From the NCBI GenBank assembly GCA_036260105.1, contig DATAAN010000203.1, positions 1 through 18,095 on the forward strand: a stretch of DNA of 18,095 nt, written 5' to 3'. The notes beneath the pieces are model-generated. The model saw only the letters and a program-made list of their open reading frames with translations. It was not told the DNA's origin and did no database searches. This stretch comes from JAJCYE01 sp036260105 (GTDB lineage Bacteria; Actinomycetota; CADDZG01; JAHWKV01). The position numbers were made by a program, and so were the translations under genes. Positions within the stretch are counted from its first letter, which is position 1. Each line of letters starts with the position of its first letter. This document shows, piece by piece, positions 13,922 to 18,095 of this stretch.

Positions 13922-14028
13922 GTTCTGGAACTGACGTCCTTGGTTTGCCACCTACCCACGCCCGCCGCCTTCCGAACCTATCCAGCGAAACGCCGGAGGG
14001 CGATGCTAGGATTCGCGCCGATACCACC

Positions 14029-14038
14029 CACCTAGGTG
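14029..14038. promoter_or_regulatory. 10-base palindrome CACCTAGGTG before the surface-protein gene
   Basis: A perfect palindrome lies about 15 bases before the ATG at 14053, near where transcription would begin if TAGGAT (14007-14012) is the -10. It is a candidate operator with low support. Confidence 0.25.
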
Positions 14039-14052
14039 CGGGACAGCCCGGA

Positions 14053-15126
14053 ATGAACACGACTCCACGAGCGCACGCCGGCGGCAGGTTCCTGTCCGTC
14101 TTGGTGGTGAGCGTCCTCGTCGCTTCGCTTGTGGCTTTCTCCGCCTCTCCAGCCTCCGCCGTCTCCCTGAGCGTCAGCCCGAGGCAGGGCCCGCCCGGAA
14201 CGAAGGTCACCATCAGCGTCAGCGGGATCTCATCTCCCTGCCAGGTGTTCTTCGACAACACGGAGATCCTTGGCCCGGGCGGCTGCCAGCCCGGAGGTGG
14301 TGTTACGACCACCTTCACCATCCCGGCCAACACCTCATTCGGCACCCACCATTTCCGGGCGGTGGAGGGCCCGAATCAGGTGTCGATCACCTTCACGGTA
14401 GGCAACCCCCCGCCGCCTCCTCCGCCGCCCAGGCCTCCGGCGCCACCCCCCGCCCCGCCTCCGGCACCGCCTCCTCCGGCGCCGCGCCCGCCGGCCCCGC
14501 CGGCCCCGGCGCCGCGCCCGCCTGCTCCCGCCCCCCGCCCGCCGGCTCCGGCCCCGCGTCCACCGGTTGCGCCGCCGGCTCCAGCACCGGTGTCTCCTCC
14601 TGCGGCGAGTCCTACTCCAACCGTTGGGGCCACGCCCAGTCCCACCGCTTCGCCGACTGCTACGGCAAGCCCGACGGCTTCCCCCACACCGACCGGTGTA
14701 GCTGGCTGCCTGCAGCCTGCATCGGTGCAATCGATGTCTATAGCTCCGGCCTCGGGCCGGGCGGGCAGCACCGCCACCGTGGTCATCAGCTGGGCTCCGA
14801 CGGCAGCGACCGACTGCTCCGGTAGCGAGGCCGAGGTTCGCGTAAACGGGGAACCGGCCAGCGATCCTATTCCCGTATCGGCAGAGCCGAGCCGTGTCGA
14901 GGTCGACATCCCGGAGGACGTCGAGGCGGACATCCCGATCAGCCTGGTATCGGTGGACGAGGACGCCCGGGTGCTGGCGAGCAGCCAGTTCACCGTCGAG
15001 GGCGGCGAAGAGGACGAAGAGGTCTCCTCATGGCTGCTGGTCGCCGCCGGCCTCGTCGCCACGCTGATCGCCTTAGCGATTCAGCGCATCTACAGCCGAA
15101 GAAGGGCTCGCTACGGGCGAAGGTAA
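14053..15126 (+). CDS. Secreted, C-terminally anchored Pro-rich surface protein
   Basis: This 357-residue protein is exported and kept at the cell surface. It has a signal peptide (1-36, hydrophobic core LSVLVVSVLVASLVAF, cleavage likely after SPASA), an Ig-like or IPT/TIG-like beta domain (about 37-116, two Cys at 63 and 78), a Pro-rich linker (about 118-186), a Pro/Thr/Ser-rich linker (about 187-215, a likely glycosylation region), a second beta domain (about 220-315), a membrane helix (about 325-345) and a short Arg-rich cytoplasmic tail. No sortase motif is present, so it is held by its own helix. The ATG at 14053 was chosen because the signal peptide follows it directly; the frame runs open further upstream. 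Shine-Dalgarno is weak. A TAGGAT hexamer at 14007-14012 is a possible -10. No known binding partner or function can be read off. Confidence 0.82.
   Translation: MNTTPRAHAGGRFLSVLVVSVLVASLVAFSASPASAVSLSVSPRQGPPGTKVTISVSGISSPCQVFFDNTEILGPGGCQPGGGVTTTFTIPANTSFGTHHFRAVEGPNQVSITFTVGNPPPPPPPPRPPAPPPAPPPAPPPPAPRPPAPPAPAPRPPAPAPRPPAPAPRPPVAPPAPAPVSPPAASPTPTVGATPSPTASPTATASPTASPTPTGVAGCLQPASVQSMSIAPASGRAGSTATVVISWAPTAATDCSGSEAEVRVNGEPASDPIPVSAEPSRVEVDIPEDVEADIPISLVSVDEDARVLASSQFTVEGGEEDEEVSSWLLVAAGLVATLIALAIQRIYSRRRARYGRR
14404..14697 (+). repeat. Pro-rich then Pro/Thr-rich low-complexity coding repeat
   Basis: Short CCG/CCC/GCG-rich units encode the Pro-rich linker of the surface protein (14404-14610) and then short Thr/Pro/Ser units (14611-14697). 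Such tracts vary in length by slippage and are hard to assemble, so the true length may differ. The repeats are coding and not a separate element. Confidence 0.7.
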
Positions 15127-15153
15127 TCCCGTTTCGGTTTGAATAGATCTGCC

Positions 15154-15930
15154 GTGAACGACAAGCCCCGCTACGCGATAGTCCGCCAGCCGGCCGACTC
15201 GTTCATCCGCGCGGTCTCCAGCCACAAGGAGCGGGACAAGATCGACCCGGTGAAGGCGCGCCGGCAGTTCGAGAATTACCGCTACGTCCTCGAGGACCTG
15301 GTCGGGGAGATCGTCGAGCTACCCAAGCAGGAGCTCTACCCGGACTCCTGCTTCACGCAGGACATGGCAGTGGTGGTCGACGGCCACGCTCTGATTGCCC
15401 GCACCGGCACCCCGACGCGCCGGGGCGAGGAGAAAAGCATCACAAAGGCGATCACGCCTCTCGTCGAGTCGGTGACAACGATCCCACCGCCCGGCACGCT
15501 GGAGGGCGGCGATGTGCTCAGGCTCGGCAGGAGGCTGCTGGTCGGCCAGTCCTGGCGAACCACTGCATCGGCGATCGACTTTCTGGCCGAGTGGGCAAAG
15601 CGCCTTGGCTACAAGGTCGTTCCGGTTCCGGTGCCCGCCGGGGTCCTCCACCTCGGGACGGGCGTGTCCGTCATCAACGAGGGCCTGGTCATGGGGCTGC
15701 CTCAGATGCTCCAGCACGAGGCGTTCGACCACGTGAGCACGCTGCCCGTGCACGACGACCCGCTTGCCGCCTGCAACGTCCTGACGATCGACCACCACGT
15801 GATCGCCTCAGGTGAGTACAAGACCCACGACGAACTGGAAAAGGAGGGCTGCACGGTCCACCGGGTGGACCTCATCGACTTCATCCGGGCCGACGCCGGC
15901 CCGACCTGCCTGGCCCTGCTGATCGACTAG
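15154..15930 (+). CDS. Dimethylarginine dimethylaminohydrolase-like enzyme (amidinotransferase fold)
   Basis: This 258-residue protein has the layout of dimethylarginine dimethylaminohydrolase and arginine deiminase-type enzymes, which hydrolyse methylated arginine to citrulline and an amine. Expected active-site residues are present: PDSCFTQD (D64, D70), LEGGDV (E117, D120), VLHLGTGVS (H166) and the C-terminal nucleophile C252 in AGPTCLAL. The length fits the DDAH family rather than the longer arginine deiminases. GTG at 15154 is preferred because the conserved YAIVRQPADSF stretch follows soon after; an in-frame TTG at 15139 adds five residues. Neither has a good Shine-Dalgarno. It starts 27 bases after the surface-protein gene and may be cotranscribed. 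Its stop shares a CTAG with that of the convergent pseudogene. The exact substrate is not proven. Confidence 0.88.
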   Translation: MNDKPRYAIVRQPADSFIRAVSSHKERDKIDPVKARRQFENYRYVLEDLVGEIVELPKQELYPDSCFTQDMAVVVDGHALIARTGTPTRRGEEKSITKAITPLVESVTTIPPPGTLEGGDVLRLGRRLLVGQSWRTTASAIDFLAEWAKRLGYKVVPVPVPAGVLHLGTGVSVINEGLVMGLPQMLQHEAFDHVSTLPVHDDPLAACNVLTIDHHVIASGEYKTHDELEKEGCTVHRVDLIDFIRADAGPTCLALLID

Positions 15931-16561
15931 CGCTCCCGGCTGGCCGCAATGCCCGGGGACTCGTCGCCCGCGAGCAGGGTCTGTGTCGGGTATGGGATCT
16001 TGATGCCGACCTGACGGTGGCGGTCGTGAAGCAGCTTCACGAATGGTGCTTCACCAGGTACTGCTCGGCCGGCTCGCCGGCCCGCAGGATGACGGCGGCC
16101 ACCTCTTCCGTCCCCGCTCGACCGCCTCCAGGTCGCTGTCGTAGCTGATTCCGACCGGGACAATCACCGACATCTCGGACGCCGGCTGGTAGTAGTTAGT
16201 CACGATCGCCGACGCCAGGCGTGCGTTCGGCACCACGATCATGTTGTTGCCCAGGCTGCGTAGCGACGTATTCCGCCAGTTGATGTCGGCGACGTAGCCC
16301 TCCTCCCCCGAGTCGAGCCGGACGTAGTGCCAGGGCAGCACCTTTCGCGAGGCAATCACATGAAGCCCGGCGAACAGGTTGGCCAGGATGTCCTGCAGGG
16401 CGAGCGCCACCGCGAGCCCTCCAACGCCGAGCGCGGTGACCAGTGGGCCGACCGAGCCGCCCAGCGTCTGCAGCGTGACGAGCAGGCCCAGTGCCACCAC
16501 GATCCGATCACCTTGGCGATGTTGTCGGCGCTTCCTTCCTGATGGGGCTCATGACGCGAAC
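15927..16561 (-). pseudogene. Degraded MscS-type mechanosensitive channel gene
   Basis: Parts of a small-conductance mechanosensitive channel are readable in three frames. The main block (16500 to about 16113) has the pore-lining helix and beta domain: GPLVTALGVGGLAVALALQD, then QDILANLFAGLHVIASRK and the MIVVPNARLASAIVTNYY stretch. Upstream, NIAKVI (about 16507-16524) and VRVMSPIR (about 16540-16561) are in another frame, broken at about 16503-16508. After VERG the frame shifts near 16108-16116, the next piece (TEEVAAVILRAG..QYLVKH) ends at a stop at 16037, and FVKLLHDRHRQVGIKIPYP continues in a third frame to the TAG at 15927. About 30 residues appear missing between TEEVAAV and ILRAG, and the N-terminal membrane helices are absent. 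It is probably non-functional. Three breaks within one gene, flanked by intact genes, favour decay over sequencing error, though error cannot be excluded. Confidence 0.85.
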
Positions 16562-16625
16562 CGTCAGATTCAGTGGGAGAAGCGGATGGGACGAAGTTCC
16601 GGCGGTCGGTCGCCGACCTCCAGGC

Positions 16626-16653
16626 ACCCTAGCAAAGGCTCGTAGGCTGTCAA
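16626..16653 (-). promoter_or_regulatory. Promoter TTGACA-N16-TAGGGT upstream of the MscS remnant
   Basis: On the minus strand TTGACA (16648-16653) is followed after 16 bases by TAGGGT (16626-16631), a good match to the main sigma factor with an actinobacterial TANNNT -10. It points into the broken channel gene and could still fire, making an untranslated or truncated transcript. It lies back to back with the Rel gene's upstream region. Confidence 0.55.
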
Positions 16654-16722
16654 CAATCCTGCCTGGGCCGGCTCGGGCTCGGGCCGGTACCCCCGTGCTT
16701 TAATGGAGAAGTCGGACGTCGT

Positions 16723-18095
16723 TTGGAGGTTCTTCTGGCCGAGAAAGGCAAGACCGCCACTGAGCCCGCGACCTCCGGAAACTCCAACGGCTCGGGCGAG
16801 TCGAGAGTAGCCTCCAAATCGCCGGGCAAAGCCCTTTCGGCGACAAAAGCGGCTGCCCGGAACGCTTCGAAAACCCTTTCCAAGCCGGCGCACCGGACCA
16901 AGCCTCCGGCCAAGCCGGCCCCCTCAGCCAACGGGGCCCCAAAAGTAATCCCCGAGGAGCTGGCGGGCGAGCCGAAGCCGCAGGGTGTCAAGGGGGTCTT
17001 CTACCGTTTCCGGCCCCAGATTTCGCCGCCGCCCATTCCGCGGGAGATCCTCGACATCGTGCGCAAAGTCAAGGAGGAGCATCCCAAGACGGACACCCGC
17101 GGCCTGGTCCGGGCGTACGAAATCGCCCACCTGGTGCACGAAGGGCAGTTCCGGAAGTCGGGAGAGCCCTTCATCCAGCACCCGATCGGAGTAGCCCGCA
17201 TCCTGGCGGAGCAGGGGATGGACGCCACCACGATCATCGCCGCCTTCCTTCACGACTCGGTCGAGGACACGTCGCTGGAGTTGCAGGAGCTGAGGACCAT
17301 CTTCGGTGACGAGGTTGCCGACATCATCGACGGCCTCACCAAGATCGACCGCATCAAGTTCCGCAGCAAGGAGCAGGAGAGGGCGGAGAACCTGCGGAAG
17401 ATGATCGTCGCCATGGCCAAGGACATGCGCGTGCTGATCATCAAGCTGGCCGACCGGCTGCACAACATGCGCACCATCGCCCCACTGTCGCCGGAGCGCC
17501 AGGAGGTCATGGCGACCGAGACGCTGGAGATCTACACCCCGCTCGCCAACCGCCTCGGCATGGCCGAGGTGCGAGCGGAGCTGGAGGACCTGGCCTTCAA
17601 GACCCTGCAGCCCAAGGTCTACGACGAGATCGCCAACCTCGTCTCCAAGCGGGCGCCGGCCCGCGAGGAGTACCTGGAGGAGGTCATCGAACAGGTGGCG
17701 GACAAGATGAAGGACGTCCACATCAAGGCCGAAGTCAGCGGCCGGCCTAAGACCTACTACTCCATTTACGACAAGATGACCAACCGCGGCCGGGAGTTCG
17801 ACGAGATCTTCGACCTGGTCGGCGTTCGGGTCCTGGTGGACGACCTCAAAGACTGCTACGGCGCGGTCGGCGCGATCCACTCGCTGTGGAAGCCGATTCC
17901 AGGGCGATTCAAGGACTACATCGCCATGCCGAAATTCAACCTCTACCAGTCGCTCCACACGACCGTCGTCGGTCCGCAAGGCAAGCTCCTCGAAGTACAG
18001 ATCCGCACGCGCGAGATGCACCGCCGCGCTGAGTACGGGATCGCGGCGCACTGGGGCTACAAGGAGAACGCGAGCCCCGCCGACGTCTCATGGTT
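16723..18095 (+). CDS. rel: Bifunctional (p)ppGpp synthetase/hydrolase, Rel (RelA/SpoT homologue), partial
   Basis: The gene runs off the right edge, so 457 residues are visible and the regulatory TGS/ACT part is missing. Seen in order: a Lys/Ala/Ser/Pro-rich N-terminal tail (about 1-75), the HD hydrolase domain with HDSVED (H177, D178), and the synthetase domain with GRPKTYYSIYDK (around 343-354), RFKD (395-398) and YQSLHTTV. RFKD belongs to the RxKD class seen in bifunctional Rel enzymes, as opposed to the ExDD class of synthetase-only RelA. It would make and destroy (p)ppGpp during starvation. The first possible in-frame start is TTG at 16723, with GGAGAA at 16705-16710; CTG at 16735 with GGAGG (16725-16729) is the other choice. 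No in-frame ATG occurs before 17218. A weak -10 (TTTAAT) lies at 16699-16704. Confidence 0.93.
   Translation, partial: MEVLLAEKGKTATEPATSGNSNGSGESRVASKSPGKALSATKAAARNASKTLSKPAHRTKPPAKPAPSANGAPKVIPEELAGEPKPQGVKGVFYRFRPQISPPPIPREILDIVRKVKEEHPKTDTRGLVRAYEIAHLVHEGQFRKSGEPFIQHPIGVARILAEQGMDATTIIAAFLHDSVEDTSLELQELRTIFGDEVADIIDGLTKIDRIKFRSKEQERAENLRKMIVAMAKDMRVLIIKLADRLHNMRTIAPLSPERQEVMATETLEIYTPLANRLGMAEVRAELEDLAFKTLQPKVYDEIANLVSKRAPAREEYLEEVIEQVADKMKDVHIKAEVSGRPKTYYSIYDKMTNRGREFDEIFDLVGVRVLVDDLKDCYGAVGAIHSLWKPIPGRFKDYIAMPKFNLYQSLHTTVVGPQGKLLEVQIRTREMHRRAEYGIAAHWGYKENASPADVSW

Noticed and set aside
14404..14697. CRISPR array or tandem DNA element
   Set aside because: The repetition is in Pro/Thr/Ser codons that continue one open frame, with no conserved repeat unit and spacers.
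15927..16561. Programmed frameshifting of an MscS gene
   Set aside because: There are at least three breaks plus apparent missing segments and no slippery sequence, so decay explains it better.
16924..18051. A 375-codon minus-strand frame opposite the Rel gene
   Set aside because: Antisense shadow of a highly conserved gene; residues are Asp/Val/Leu/Arg repeats with no family match.

Overview
This is a GC-rich window with dense, short-spaced genes on both strands. It has many GTG and TTG starts, several genes that look leaderless, and Pro-rich or Pro/Thr-rich linkers in extracytoplasmic proteins. These traits, and the protein families present, point to an actinomycete-like bacterium (Actinomycetota), probably from a little-studied or uncultured lineage. 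No rRNA, tRNA, CRISPR array, phage gene or insertion sequence was seen, so this reads as a chromosomal core/accessory mix and not a mobile island. The right edge cuts through the last gene.

Layout. (1) 14-5359, minus strand: a class A penicillin-binding protein, a beta-phosphoglucomutase-like HAD protein and a GH65 glycoside phosphorylase form a probable operon, the last two joined by a GTGA overlap. The HAD/GH65 pair would turn an alpha-linked disaccharide plus phosphate into glucose and, through beta-glucose-1-phosphate, glucose-6-phosphate. (2) 5437-7056, plus strand: an AlkZ-like winged-helix protein and a YqgE/AlgH protein. (3) 7053-9231, minus strand: a Uup-like ABC-F ATPase and a small luciferase-domain protein. 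(4) 9329-10272, plus strand: two overlapping genes related to carboxymuconolactone decarboxylase/AhpD, of which only the second carries the CxxC site.

(5) 10277-13909, minus strand: a small helical protein, an HTH plus Clp-N-domain protein, a membrane-anchored M15-type peptidase with an unusual N-terminal domain, and a 408-residue protein of unknown function. The HTH/Clp-N gene has a clear leaderless promoter with an inverted repeat across its -10 element. (6) 14053-15930, plus strand: a secreted, C-terminally anchored Pro-rich surface protein and a dimethylarginine dimethylaminohydrolase-like enzyme. (7) 15927-16561, minus strand: the decayed remains of an MscS-type channel gene, with frame breaks and apparent deletions, still behind a good promoter. 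(8) 16723 to the end, plus strand: the first part of a bifunctional Rel (p)ppGpp synthetase/hydrolase with a Lys/Ala/Pro/Ser-rich tail at its N terminus.

The genes are mostly housekeeping: cell wall, stringent response, translation-linked ATPase and DNA repair. The least explained part is the 10277-13909 cluster. No intergenic stretch exceeds 300 bases; the longest are about 160 bases (16562-16722) and 143 bases (13910-14052). All family assignments come from reading motifs by eye, and no database search was run.
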